Assembly (NCBI RefSeq): GCF_000002425.4
Contig: NC_037265.1
Location: 15,559,934 to 15,623,933 of the forward strand
DNA from: Physcomitrium patens
Taxonomy: Eukaryota > Streptophyta > Bryopsida > Funariales > Funariaceae
Reading direction: 5' to 3'
Length of the DNA stretch: 64,000 bases
The notes under the pieces were generated by a model that ran no database searches, was not told the origin of the DNA, and was given only the letters and a program-made list of their open reading frames with translations. This document shows, one piece after another, positions 23,239 to 34,383 of the stretch. Numbering within the stretch: the stretch's first letter is position 1; each line of letters begins with the position of its first letter. Both the position numbers and the translations under genes were made by a program.

Positions 23239-26200
23239 CTATCGTTGAATCGGCTTAGGTTTATGAGGATATCGTTGATGAAATTCTTGTACCTTTTTTG
23301 GTACATTGGCAAGATTTTCGGCACGCTCCCACGTTCGCTCATTGATGTCGTATCCACTCCAATGCACTAAGTACTCCAATTTTCTCCTATTACGCCGTGA
23401 ATCTAGTACCTTTTCCACCTCGTATTTCTCATGGTTTTCAATTTTGATACTTGGTGGCGGACTTTGTACTCTTTGGAGAAAAGCTGACTCTCGATAAGGT
23501 TCCAACAAAGACACATGAAAGACTGGATGTACCTTCATAGTAGCTGGTAACTCCAGATGATATGCCACCGGATTGATCTGCTTCCCGATAACAAATGGCC
23601 CTAATCTCCGATAGTCCAATTTGTCACATGGCCGCTTGGTCTTGATATTTCGTCGAAGAAGCCATACTTTACTTCCAACTTTAAAAGTAGGCACCTCATT
23701 TCGATATTTATCTGCAGATGCCTTGTAACTCTCTTGGGCAAATTGTAATTGAAGCTTCAACGTTGCTTGAAGCTCCGATAGTTGCTTCACAAATCCTTCA
23801 GCTGCTCGGTTGTTATTTGCTGAAGAACTCAATAAATCGAGCTTGGGGTGGTATCCGTAGTTGGAGAAGAATGGTGTTTGTTGAGTTGACGCATGAAGAG
23901 TGTTGTTGTATGCGAACTCAGCAAGCGGTAGATATGCAGTCCAATCATCTTGTTGATAGTTGATGCTGCATCGTAAATATTGCTCCAAAACTTGATTCAC
24001 CCGCTCCGTTTGACCGTCAATTTGAGGATGAAAAGCCGAAGAGAGCTTAATATCCACCTTCAATATCTCAAAGAAGGACCTCCAAAACTTGGATACAAAC
24101 TGAGTACCTCGATCCGACACGATATCATCTGGTAGGCCATGATAACGATATATGTTATCAAGAAAGAGTCTTGCGGTGTCTTCACTTGACGATGTTTTCT
24201 TGCAAGGCACGAAATGCGCCATCTTTGTAAATCGATCCACCACAATAAAGATGCTGTCAAATGAATTCGATGGCGGTAGGTCCGTAATGAAGTCCATAGA
24301 AACTGAAGACCATGGTCGGTGCGGAATAGGCAATGGCTGGAGGAGTCCATACGGACGATGTCGAGGGATCTTGGATCTTGAACAAACATCACAAGAAAGG
24401 ACAAATTCCTTCACATCCTTCTACATTTGGGGCCACCAAAAATCTCGTGAAATGAGCTCCAAAGTCTTGTTGAATCCAAAATGTCCCGCAGCTGGAAAGT
24501 CGTGGCGAGATTGAAGTACTCGGAGTCGAGTTGGTCCTTTCGGGATATACAACCGCTCTTCAAAATACAGAAGATCTCCCTCCACCTTAAACTTGTCATT
24601 ATCGACACGTTGTTTGATGTCAAGAGCTATAGAATCCTCAATGGTCGCAGTACGTACCTCGCTGAGGAAGCCGTCATCGATAGTTGCAACAGTAGCAAAA
24701 ATCTTGAATTTTTCTGGTTTCAACAATGTTGTACATTGTTGATCAAACGCTGCTTCTCCAGCCTTTGGCACAAGATACGATCTCCTCGATAATGCGTCAG
24801 ATAATCCTTGCTGTTTTCCAGGGCGGTAGGTGATAATAAAGTCAAATCGTGATAGAGACATATTCCATCGAGCTTGACGACGATTCAAAATTCGAGCTGT
24901 CATGAAGTACTCCAAATTCTTGTGGTCCGTATAAACAGTCACTGGATGTGCAGCTCCTTCGAGGAAGTGATGCCACTCTTGGAAGGCATCCACTATAGCA
25001 AGCAGCTCTTTGTCGTGGATCTCGTAGTTGATCTCAGCAGCAGAGAACTTCCGTGAATAGAATGCAACTGGGTGAAGCTTCTTGTCTATGCCCATCTGTG
25101 AAAGCACAGCTCCCAAAGCAAAATCTGAAGCATCGGTCTCTAAATAGAAAGCCTTTGCAAAGTCAGGATGTACCAAGATTGGAGCCGTAGTGAATGCCGT
25201 CTTGAGATCTTGAAATGCTTTTGCTGCTTGTGATCCCCATTCGAGCTTGTCTTTGCTTGTTAGATGCGTGAGTGGTGCAGCAACTTGAGAATAATTCTTG
25301 ATGAAGATCCGATAGAAGTTAGCAAATCCAAGAAAACACTGAACATCTCTAACCGTCTTCGGAACTTCCCAAGATATAATTGCTTCTACCTTTTTTGGAT
25401 CCATCTTCAAGCCCTCTGTAGTCGCAATGAAGCCCAAAAATTCCATCTCATTCTGGTGAAATTGACACTTCTCCAACTTGGCGTAGAGTCCTCGTTCGCG
25501 TAGTTTTTCAAGAACCAAACAAACGTGCTTCTCATGTTCTTCTTCATTCTTGGAAAATATCAAAATATCATCCAGATAGATGACAACAAAGTCATCGAGG
25601 TACTCCCGAAAGATGTCGTTCATCATATGCTGAAAGACCGCTGGAGCATTGGTAAGACCAAAAGGCATGACATTGTACTCAAAATGACCATACCTTGTAC
25701 GAAAGGCTGTCTTTCATTCATCTCCTTCTTTGATTCGCACAAGGTTGTAGGCTCCTCTTAAATCAATCTTTGTAAAAATCCTTGCACGTCCAAGTTGATC
25801 TAAGAGGCCGGAGATCAAAGATAAGGGATAGCGATTTTTCTTAGTCACCTTGTTGAGTCCTCGGTAGTCCACGCACATCCGCAGTGAGCCATCCTTTTTC
25901 TTCACGAATAAGATTGGTGCTCCAGCTGGCGACTTTGAATGTCGAATAAAATTCTTGGCTAGATTCTCATCTATGTACTTTTGCAATTCTGCCAACTCCG
26001 TCTGCGATAGGTTGTATATTGGACCAAAAGGTGGTTGCGCTCCTTCCTCTAAGTCTATGGCGCAATCATATGGTCGATGTTCCGGCAGTATATCGGCGTT
26101 CTTCTTCTGAAACACGTCTTCAAAATCCCTATATTGCTCTGGTATATTCGATGTTGAGATATTCTCGCCGCTAGTTGGAGTTGCATAAATGACAAATGGT

Positions 26201-26709
26201 GCGCCTTCCTTGGACGATCTTAGGAACGCTCTTGCTCCAATAAACATGGATTTCTTCATGTAGGTTCTACCAACAGGTTTATTATTATTTTTTTCAGGAA
26301 ATGTTATCCTTCGTAGCCTCCAATCAATGGACGGATTATGATCTTGTAACCAAGAAAGACCAAGGATAACAGGGCTTGATGGGGTTCTAATAATATTAAA
26401 AATAACGTGACTACTATGGTCCTTAAACACGACTTCTATAGGTTCTGATTCGTGGGTAACGTTGCCTGACAATAAGGGTCGTCCATCTATCACCTCTACG
26501 TGAACAGGTTTGGACTTCTGTACTAAACGGATCTTGTGGCGTTTAGCAAACTCTTCATCTAAAAAACAAGTAGATGCCCCCGAATCCAATAAAGCTAAAG
26601 TTTTTTGTTTTTGAGGGCCTAAAAACAAAGGAATTGTAAAACAACGGGCAGGTTGGACAGAGAAGGAGGAACCTGATTGTTGTCGTGATATTAGATTGTC
26701 CAGCCGCAC
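23239..26709 (-). pseudogene. pol of element E2: PR-RT-RH-IN-chromodomain
   Basis: Alpha-type polyprotein close to that of element B. From right to left: protease ([15 protein letters not shown], near 26560-26600), RT ([28 protein letters not shown]), RNase H (ETDASDFALG, TDHKNLEY, LSDALSRRS), integrase zinc region and core ([18 protein letters not shown]), the DKLDYRRLGPF segment and a C-terminal chromodomain (YEVEKVLDS, VHWSGYDINERTWE). Two or three breaks, otherwise very well preserved. Its domain order and length (about 1150 codons) match the whole pol of E3. Confidence 0.9.
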
Positions 26710-26714
26710 GGTTC

Positions 26715-27716
26715 CTACTGTGGCTGGGCGTCGTCGTTTTCCAGAATCATCGCACTTTTAGTCTTGACAGGGTGCCAATTTTGCTTCTTTGGGTAATTTC
26801 CAACCTTGTGACCTTCTTCTCCACAGTACAAACATAACCCTTCCTCCATACGCCGTTTCTTCTCTGTTGGAGTAAGAGATCGGACACGCGCCGTGTCGAT
26901 TTGCATGTCTGTTGCCTCCGAATGTAAGTTTAAGCTATTTGCAGACATAGTCACGTCGTAACGAGTCATTTGGTGTCTTGGATGTTGGTCTTGGCGACGC
27001 TAGAATAGGCGGTTGTCACACTTTACAACTTGGCTAATAGCTTCGTTGAGCGTTTGAGGATCAGGAAGAGATAACAGCAATTCCTTCACATCATCCTTCA
27101 AGCCCCAATAAAACTGACTCACCAACGCCTCTTCACCCCAATTAATGTCACTTGCCAATTGTCTGAAATCCGAGGCATAGAGTGATGCAGAGCGTGTTCC
27201 TTGTCGTAGCGATCGGATCTTTGTTGTAGCCCATCGTACTTTATCATGCTCGCCAAATGCTTCTGCAAACGCCTCCAAGAACGTTTCAAAGTTGCTCAGG
27301 ATTGGCGATCGCTTCTCGAACAAGGGAGTAAACCAAGACAGAGCTTGTGCTGTAAGCAAGGTTCCAACAAGCCCAACACGCGCTTCCTTCGTCGGATAAC
27401 GTTCGGGCTGTAAAATTGTTATCAACCTGATTTGGTTGACAAAACCTCGAAACTTGGAACGAGTTTCATCAAACTTATCCGGAAGACTAACTCGAGGCTC
27501 CTTTCGTTGTAGGACTACTCGATCTTGTTGAAATGGAGGTAGAACTGCTTCTTCTGGCGCAGAAGTTTGAGGCTGATATGCTTTAGATGGCGCTATCCCA
27601 GATGCTCCATTGTTATGGAGTCCTACCATGACTCCTTCGATCTCTGTTGTCCTATGTGACAATGAGGCAAGAGCATTTATGATGGCGTGTAGTTTGGATT
27701 CCAAACTTTCAGCCAT
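26715..27716 (-). pseudogene. gag of element E2 (type II)
   Basis: Capsid and nucleocapsid gene beginning MAESLESKLHAIINALASL at 27716. The capsid part (RVSLPDKFDETRSKFRGFVNQ to LSLPDPQTLNEAISQVVKCDNRLF) is closer to the gag of beta element E3 (LPDPQTLSQAI, VKCDNRLFEF) than to that of B, although LTR and pol are alpha: gag type II. A nucleocapsid CLYCGEEGHK motif lies near 26810-26850. About one break. Pol follows in the -1 frame. Confidence 0.85.
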
Positions 27717-27978
27717 TTAAACGTCTTAACCTTCGGCTAACCTTCAGAAAGAAGAAAAAAGAGTTTTGACAAGAGGACAATATTGGTTCAGAGGAGAGTA
27801 CTCCGCAACCTCTAAAATGCCTTAAGACTCCAATATGAGGGGTAATCCACTCTCTCCAAGAAAAATAAGGCTCCAAGAAAGAAGAGATATCAGTTTAGAG
27901 GAGGGTAATACGCAACCTCTAAAACACTAGCACACCTTCAAGAAGAGGGGTAATCTACTCTCTAACAAGAAGGAACTA

Positions 27979-28011
27979 GCTCTGATACCAGTGAAAATGC
28001 AGTCTCGACAA
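27979..28011 (-). promoter_or_regulatory. Reverse-transcription primer region of E2
   Basis: On the minus strand TTGTCGAGACT (28011-28001) starts 2 nt after the 5' LTR and is the exact complement of the predicted RNA 5' end (28149-28139 and its duplicate 28198-28188). Further on, TGGTATCAGAGC (27990-27979) is a perfect 12-base match to the complement of the plant initiator-Met tRNA 3' end, but is 23 nt from the LTR. Both layouts are seen; the working primer is inference. Confidence 0.6.
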
Positions 28012-28137
28012 ATTGTCACGGACACAAAATACAGACTTGAAATCTAACAAGAAGTTCAAGAAGAAGTGGCAGAACTAGATTAAACAGATAAGTACAAGAA
28101 CAACACCAGAAAGGTGAACTAGAACTCCAAGAGATGT

Positions 28138-28235
28138 GTTGTCGAGACTGAAGAACCCTTCAGCCTCGACTCCTATATATACTACTGTTGTCGAGACTGA
28201 AGAACCCTTCAGCCTCGACTCCTATATATACTACT
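28138..28235 (-). repeat. 49-bp tandem duplication of the LTR core promoter
   Basis: Two exact 49-bp copies (28138-28186, 28187-28235), each holding a TATATATAG box (minus strand; 28173-28181 and 28222-28230), the whole 13-bp hairpin and the 11-base predicted RNA start. The 3' LTR has one copy. The duplication alone explains the 49-bp difference in LTR length. Confidence 0.92.
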
Positions 28236-28334
28236 GAATAGGAAGCTTCTCGAGCTACTTCCGCTAACTAGGACGCTTCTCCAACAACTTCTACTAATTA
28301 GGAAACTTCTCGAGCAACTTCCTAGAATCTATCA

Positions 28335-28437
28335 GAATATTCTAGAACCTTCTAAGCGAATCTTTAGGGAATATTCTAAGAATCTTCTAGAACCTTCTAA
28401 AGGAATCTTTAGAGAATCTTTAGAGAATATTCTAGAA
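28335..28437 (-). promoter_or_regulatory. Heat-shock-element-like arrays in the U3 of E2
   Basis: Perfect alternating GAA/TTC arrays with 2-base spacers: GAATATTCTAGAACCTTC (28335-28352), GAATCTTCTAGAACCTTC (28380-28397) and a three-unit array at 28425-28437. They lie about 105-265 bp upstream of the TATA boxes. The match to the heat shock factor consensus is seen; response to stress is inferred. Confidence 0.6.
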
Positions 28438-28474
28438 GAATATTCGAAGAATCTTCCAATGTATGTCCATGACA

Positions 28475-29789
28475 GCTTCACACACTAGGAAAGATTGCAA
28501 TGAATTTAATAAAATGATACGGCAAGGAATTATTTGCTGAAAAGATGAGAAGATAGCATTAAAAGATAGAAAGGATCTTCTTCAAATCTATTTTGGCAAG
28601 GGAAGAATGAGAGCATTGATTCAAGATTACTTAAAAGAGCATGAAACAACAGCACGAGAAAGTGCAAGTTATGGTGCTAGAGTAGATGATGACCTTGGTG
28701 GAAGTACAGAAACTAGTGAGTTTTGGGCTTCTGCTATTTCTACAATGCAAGAAGGAAAATTACCTCGAGAAGCGTTATTGACGACTGCAGCTATAATACA
28801 AGGTGTAACAGGTTAGGAGGATCTTGTTGAGTCTCTTTCAGTTCATGCATATATTGCTAAGAATCAACATGAAGCTTTGATGGAAGAAAAGAGACGAGGA
28901 AATTTTGATGATACGAGAGAAGGAAATTCTTCTAAGAGGCAAACTTGAGGAGACAAGGCTCGAGAGGCAGCTTTACAAGAATTGTCTGTAAAGGATACCT
29001 TAGCATCATTGGAAAAAAAAACAAGGGAGACAAAAGATAAGGGCAAATCAATTGCTTATAAGCTACTTTTTGACATTGAAGTGACAACAAATTTGAAAGG
29101 AGTGCTCAAAGAACGTATATTAAATGCTAAGGTGGAATTCACATTGAAAGAAGTCTTGGAAATTGTAAAGAAGGAGTTTCATGATGTTATCATTGACAGC
29201 ATTAAGCAAAAGAGGCAATTAATGGGCGAAACTGGAATGAGTCATGCTATTGATGCAAGAATATATAAAGATGAAGAAGAGGTTGATATTGGTTACAAGC
29301 AACCAACAAATGAAAAGAATGGATATAATCAACGAGTACATTTCAAAGATTATAGTGATAAGGAAATAGAAACTTTGAGCCATTATACTCGAAAGTATTG
29401 GACAAGGGCAACTACTGAGGTATTGGTGAAAGTAGAAGATATAGAAGAACCAATTGTTGCTTTAATCGACCATGGTTCTGAAATAAATCTTATGTCTAAA
29501 GATCTTTATAAGAAGCAAAAATGGCCAATTGATATGGAACATGGATGGGCAATACGAGCAGCTAATAACACACGGGGCGAATTATACGGAGCTTGTCCAG
29601 ATGTCAAAATTCGGATTGGGGATGTTGTGATGGAGCAACATTTCTTTGTTCAAGATACAATGTCTTATCCATTGATTTTAGGACAACCTTATATTATGGC
29701 AATACGGATGGAAACAAAAGTACTTGACGATGGTTCTGCTTATGCAAGGGTACATAGCGAAGATGGGAGGAAAGCTATATAATTTCTAA
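28475..29789 (+). pseudogene. Gamma gag end and aspartic protease, left arm
   Basis: Continuation of gamma gag after E2: the second half of the zinc knuckle (SHTRKDC is visible uninterrupted in the right arm), a linker (ARESASYGARVDDD), a charged region and an aspartic protease with ALIDHGSEINLMS as active-site motif (near 29459-29497) and YPLILGQPYI as the second loop (near 29668-29697). It ends at the E3 insertion site. A few breaks. Confidence 0.8.
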
Positions 29790-29794
29790 CAGTA

Positions 29795-30331
29795 TGTCAA
29801 GGACAAAGACTCGATGAGGGAAAATATACACCAAAAGGCTATCTCGATATAATAAGTCAAAATATAAACAAGTAGGTATATTAAAAGGAAACTGGAATGG
29901 CTATTGCTACAAGACAAGAAACTAAAGACTCTTGAACCTGGACTAGAAGCAAGAAAGGAGTTGACAAGAGTGAAGAAGCCTTCACTCTTGTCTCTATATA
30001 TATTATCTAACTAGAAGCTACGTGGCGACGTTCTATAGGACCTCTAATATGTGTTGACTTTGTAGGACACATGCCTTGACTTACAAGGCAAGTTTTTCTA
30101 CGTGTGGGCCACATAGTTAGCTTGATCTTCAAGCTAACAACATGTGTGGCACATGGCCAACTTGTTGACCACGTTTCTAATCCAAAAAGTCAATTAAAGA
30201 CACCTATGAAGTCAAAGCAGCATCTAAGAAGTTTCTAGGAAGCTTCTATATAAACTTATTTTTATCTACTTTTACTTACTTCTACCTATTTCTATATGTA
30301 ATTATTAGCTTACATGATTATGGCTGTGACA
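29795..30331 (-). repeat. 3' LTR of E3, left arm (537 bp)
   Basis: Inverted beta LTR, TGTCAAGG...GCTGTGACA on the plus strand. The U3 hairpin array and the TATA/hairpin block are present. Next to it at 30332-30352 is the plus-strand primer tract (purine-rich on the minus strand). Confidence 0.95.
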
Positions 30332-30372
30332 TTACTCCCCCTTCTAGAGACGAGTTCCACGAGGAGCGGTCA

Positions 30373-30795
30373 TCATATGTTGAGGAAATCTATGATGCGA
30401 CGAATTGTATTCGCCACATACTCTGATCTCTGTTCTCTTCGAAGATGATTGATAGGGCCTCTCAACCATCGGTAGTGTCCCATACCAGGGCGGGAAGACC
30501 ACCCAGTTATTTGATCATTGTTGAGGCCTTCGTAACTTCATTCGAATAGAATATTCGGAACACCATCAAGAGTTGTGCCTACCTCTAGCAAAATCACCAA
30601 ACATCGAGAGTCCCTTCCCAAATCGTGATACCAAACGCGTTGTATCTCACCATCTGTTTGAGGAAGAACATGTCGTTCTTGAAGATCTTCATCTCGATTG
30701 CGTCGTCTTGAAGGTTGTGACAATCGTGATGTCTCGTCCGGCAGGTCAGCAAACGAAGGTTCTTGAGTTGAATCCGCTGGTTGTTGGCTCTCCAT
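30373..30795 (-). pseudogene. Third ORF of E3, left-arm copy
   Basis: Counterpart of the whole ORF at 47751-48173, beginning MESQQPADSTQEPSFADLPD. It carries about one break here and is otherwise the same sequence. It has the arginine-rich stretch RRRNRDEDL, the strand CLVILLEVGTT and, on the far side, the GMGHYxWLRGPINHLRREQ signature. Position is between pol and the 3' LTR. Function not recognised. Confidence 0.75.
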
Positions 30796-30889
30796 CTAAT
30801 TAGCGTCACAAATGCAAAGAAGTTACAAACAAGGATAGGAAATTGAATGTTATCTTGCCTCAATCTTGTCTCTTTTATAAGAGAGATTT

Positions 30890-33800
30890 TCATCTTGGTT
30901 TTGATGGATGTCGTTGATGAAAAACTTTGACTTTAGCTGATGCATTTCCTAGATTCCTGGATGGCTCCCATGTGCGTTCACTAATATCATATCCGTGCCA
31001 ATGAACAAGATATTCCAGCTTATTTCGGCGCCGCCTTGAGTCTAATATCTCTTCCACTTCAAATTCTTCATTATTATCTACTTCTATAGGAGGCGGTGGC
31101 ATTTGTCTTCTTCCTTGTATATCCACTGTCTTATATGATTCAAGAAGAGACACGTGGAATACAGGATGGATCTTCATTGACTCCGGTAGATGTAACCGAT
31201 ATGCAACTGGGTTGATCTGTTCAGAAACAGAAAAGGGGCCAAGCCTACGATAGTCCAACTTGTCACAAGGTCGAGTAGTCTTGATATTGCGACGAAGTAG
31301 CCATACCTTATCACCCACGTTGATTTGTGGTTGCTCCTTACGATATAGATCTACGTTTATCTTTTGTCGTTCTTGAGCTTCCTTCAATTGCGTCTTCATT
31401 ATTGCATGTAACTCTGACAACCGATTTGCCATATCTTCTGCTGCAAGATTATCAACTTTTGAAAAATCAAAAGTATTAAGTCGTGGATGATAGCCATAAT
31501 TGGCAAAAAAAGGTGTTTGTTGCGTGGAAGAATGTACCGTATTATTATAAGCAAACTCTGCCAATGGCAGAAGGGTTGTCCAATCATCTTGTTGGTAGTT
31601 GATAGTACACCTTAAATATTGCTCCAAGACTTGGTTTATGCGCTCTGTTTGTCCATCAGTTTGAGGATGGAAAGCCGAAGATAGCTTTATGTCCACTTTT
31701 AAAATCTTGAAAAGGGTCCTCCAAAATCTTGACACAAATTGAGTTCTCCTATCTGATATGATATCTTTAGGTAATCCATGATAGCGATAGATATTATCAA
31801 TGAAAAGCTTAGCTGTTTCTTCACCTGTAATAGATTTTGTACATGGCACAAAATGTGCCATCTTGGTGAAACGATCTACTATCACAAATATAGAATCATA
31901 AGATCTTGAGCTTAGAAGATCTGTGATGAAATCCATAGAAACAGAAGACCATGGTTGTTCTAGTATAGGTAATGGCTGAAGAAGTCCGTAAGGTCGATGA
32001 CGAGGAATTTTTGATCTTGAACAAATATCACATGATTGTACAAAGTCTTTGACTGACTTCCACATTTGTGGCCACCAAAAATCTCTTGATATGAGTTCCA
32101 AAGTCTTATTATATCCAAAGTGCCCTGCTGCTGGAAAGTCATGACGTGCTTGAAGAACACGTAAATGTGCTTCTCCTTCTGGAACATATAGGCGTCCTTC
32201 AAAATATAATAGATTATTCTTGAATTCGAACTTAGAAGGATCATGAGACTTGGAAGAATTATTCTCGATATCATAAACAAGAGGGTCTGAGGACATACTG
32301 GACTGGATTTGCTTGAGAAAAGTTGAATCAACAGTCAATGTTGATTTCATTGCTTGGAGATGAAATTGCTCCGGTTTCAAGAGGACCGTTCTTTGTTGCT
32401 CAAAAGCTGCATCTCCTTCTTTTGGTGTAAAATAAGAACGTCTAGATAGGGCATCAGACAAACCTTGTTGTTTTTCTGGCTGATAAGTGATAATGAACTC
32501 GAATCTTGACAAAGACATACTCCAACGAGCTTGACGATGATTCAACACGCGTGCTGACATGAAATACTCGAGGTTCTTGTGATCTGTATACACAGTGACT
32601 GGACTAGAAGCGCCTTCTAGATAATGATGCCATTCTTGAAAGGAATCCACGATCGCAAGAAGTTCTTTATCGTGGATCTCATAATTGATCTCGGCTGCTG
32701 AGAATTTTCTTGAATGAAAAGCTATCGGATGAAGTTTGTCATCTGTTCCCATTTGTGATAAAACTGCACCCAAGGCAAAATCTGATGCATCTGTTTCCAT
32801 AAAAAATGCCTTGGAAAAATCAACACGATATAAGACTGATGCAGAGACAAACGATGTCTTCAAGGCTTCAAATGCTACTTCCGCTTCTTGATTCCATTGG
32901 AATTTATCTTTACTAGTCAAGCGTGTAAGTAGAGCTGCAACTCGTGAGAAATCTTTGATGAAGATCTGATAGTAATTGGCAAATCCCAAGAAACATTGGA
33001 CATCTCTTACTGTCCTTGGAATCTTCCAATCCATGATTGTTTGGACTTTCTTAGAATCCATCATGAGACCATCATTTGAAATGATGTATCCTAAAAAGTC
33101 AACTTGAGTAGTGTGAAATACACACTTTTCCATCTTGGCGTACAATCCTGCATCTCTAAGTTTTTGTAATACTTGACGAACATGTATTTCATGTTCTTCG
33201 ACGTTCTTAGAATAGATCAGGATATCGTCTAGATAGCAGACGACAAAATTGTCTAAGAATTCACAAAATACATCATTCATGAGATGTTGAAAAGCAGCTG
33301 GTGCATTCGTGAGTCCAAAGGGCATGACATTATATTCAAAATGTCCATACCTGGTTCGAAACGCAGTCTTCCATTCATCTCCTTCTTTGATCCGTACTAG
33401 ATTATATGCTCCTCTTAGATCTATTTTTGTATAGATCTTAGCTTGATTCAACTGGTCAAGGAGTCCTGATATCAAAGGTAATGGATACCTGTTCTTGATT
33501 GTGATCTTGTTGAGTCCTCGATAATCAACACACATTCGTAAAGATCCATCTTTTTTCTTTACGAATAGAATTGGAGCTCCTGCTGGAGATTTTGAATGGC
33601 GTATAAAATTCTTCGCTAAATTCTCGTCAATATATGTCTTGAGTTCAGCCATCTCATCTTGCGATAAACTGTAAATTGGTCCAAATAGTGGCTGAGTTCC
33701 TTCCTTGAGGTCGATTGAACAATCATATGGGCGATGCTCAGGAAGAATATCTGCATTCTTTTTCTCAAAAACATCTTGATACTCCTGATATTGACTTGGA

Positions 33801-34378
33801 ATGCCAATTGAAGTCTTTACGTTTTCAGAAATAGGTGCAGCATAAATAGCAAAAGTTGATCCTTCTTTTGCTGCGTGTATAAATGCTTTTGCACCTATCA
33901 GTACGGGTTTTACTATACTAGACTTATAATTTTTTACTTGGTTGGTAGAACTATTAATAACACTTTGGAAAAAGTCAAGTTTACGCGAATTCCAATCTAT
34001 TCGAGGGTTATATTTTTCTAGCCAGGATAAACCTAAAATAATTAGATTGGACGAGGATTTAATTATGTTAAAAGCTATGTAGCTATCATAACCGTCTATT
34101 GTTACTTTTATAGGATGAGTTTCATGAGTGACATCTCCAGAAGACAAGGGACGACCATCTATGACTTCTACATGTACTGGTTTAGGTTTCTGTACAAAGG
34201 GTATTTTACGACTTTTAACAAATTGTTCATCTAAAAAACATGCTGAGGCTCCCAAATCTAATAAAGCAGAGGCTTTATAATTCTTAGGTCCTAAATATAA
34301 GTCTATTATAAAACAAGGAGAGGGTTCTGAGGAGAGGATAGGACCTTCATTAGGAATTGTACAAGGTTCCAATTGCAC
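30890..34378 (-). CDS. pol of E3, left-arm copy (1162 codons, looks whole)
   Basis: Open along the full length expected for a chromovirus pol downstream of a gag frameshift. Protease active-site region at residues 39-50; RT with [15 protein letters not shown] (277-290), MPFGLTNAP (352-360) and YLDDIL (382-387); RNase H with ETDASD (528-533), TDHKNLEY (598-605) and DALSRR; integrase HHCC (H746, H753, C783, C786) and catalytic D816, D876, E912 (a D-35-E spacing); the DKLDYRRLGPF segment (1039-1049) and a chromodomain at about 1104-1150 (FEVEEILDS, VHWHGYDISERTWEP). It lies in the -1 frame right after gag. The right-arm copy differs at nine residues. The listed start is a GTG where the frame opens beside the gag stop; the natural product is a gag-pol fusion by frameshift. 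Confidence 0.93.
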   Translation of the reverse strand: MQLEPCTIPNEGPILSSEPSPCFIIDLYLGPKNYKASALLDLGASACFLDEQFVKSRKIPFVQKPKPVHVEVIDGRPLSSGDVTHETHPIKVTIDGYDSYIAFNIIKSSSNLIILGLSWLEKYNPRIDWNSRKLDFFQSVINSSTNQVKNYKSSIVKPVLIGAKAFIHAAKEGSTFAIYAAPISENVKTSIGIPSQYQEYQDVFEKKNADILPEHRPYDCSIDLKEGTQPLFGPIYSLSQDEMAELKTYIDENLAKNFIRHSKSPAGAPILFVKKKDGSLRMCVDYRGLNKITIKNRYPLPLISGLLDQLNQAKIYTKIDLRGAYNLVRIKEGDEWKTAFRTRYGHFEYNVMPFGLTNAPAAFQHLMNDVFCEFLDNFVVCYLDDILIYSKNVEEHEIHVRQVLQKLRDAGLYAKMEKCVFHTTQVDFLGYIISNDGLMMDSKKVQTIMDWKIPRTVRDVQCFLGFANYYQIFIKDFSRVAALLTRLTSKDKFQWNQEAEVAFEALKTSFVSASVLYRVDFSKAFFMETDASDFALGAVLSQMGTDDKLHPIAFHSRKFSAAEINYEIHDKELLAIVDSFQEWHHYLEGASSPVTVYTDHKNLEYFMSARVLNHRQARWSMSLSRFEFIITYQPEKQQGLSDALSRRSYFTPKEGDAAFEQQRTVLLKPEQFHLQAMKSTLTVDSTFLKQIQSSMSSDPLVYDIENNSSKSHDPSKFEFKNNLLYFEGRLYVPEGEAHLRVLQARHDFPAAGHFGYNKTLELISRDFWWPQMWKSVKDFVQSCDICSRSKIPRHRPYGLLQPLPILEQPWSSVSMDFITDLLSSRSYDSIFVIVDRFTKMAHFVPCTKSITGEETAKLFIDNIYRYHGLPKDIISDRRTQFVSRFWRTLFKILKVDIKLSSAFHPQTDGQTERINQVLEQYLRCTINYQQDDWTTLLPLAEFAYNNTVHSSTQQTPFFANYGYHPRLNTFDFSKVDNLAAEDMANRLSELHAIMKTQLKEAQERQKINVDLYRKEQPQINVGDKVWLLRRNIKTTRPCDKLDYRRLGPFSVSEQINPVAYRLHLPESMKIHPVFHVSLLESYKTVDIQGRRQMPPPPIEVDNNEEFEVEEILDSRRRRNKLEYLVHWHGYDISERTWEPSRNLGNASAKVKVFHQRHPSKPR

Positions 34379-34383
34379 GGTCC

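Larger units (their letters stand above)
22303..28474 (-). mobile_element. Element E2: young alpha-LTR chromovirus
   Basis: Complete minus-strand element inside the left-arm gamma gag. 3' LTR 22303-22714, third ORF, pol, gag, leader and 5' LTR 28014-28474, with duplication GCTTC (22298-22302, 28475-28479). The LTRs differ by about five substitutions plus a 49-bp tandem duplication in the 5' LTR. It has about three or four breaks in all. It is absent from the right arm, where gag is uninterrupted, so it arrived after the gamma block was duplicated, or the arms come from different copies. Confidence 0.95.
28014..28474 (-). repeat. 5' LTR of element E2 (461 bp)
   Basis: Alpha LTR, minus orientation, opening TGTCACGGACAC on the plus strand. 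It differs from 22303-22714 by a 49-bp tandem duplication at 28138-28235 and about five substitutions. It has dense TTC/GAA arrays upstream of the TATA boxes. Confidence 0.95.

Noticed and set aside
28607-28816. Possible separate small gene after E2
   Set aside because: Collinear with gamma gag in the right arm, where no boundary exists. It is part of gag.
30573-30803. Antisense ORF over the third ORF of E3
   Set aside because: Shadow of the sense ORF, which alone is shared with the alpha elements.
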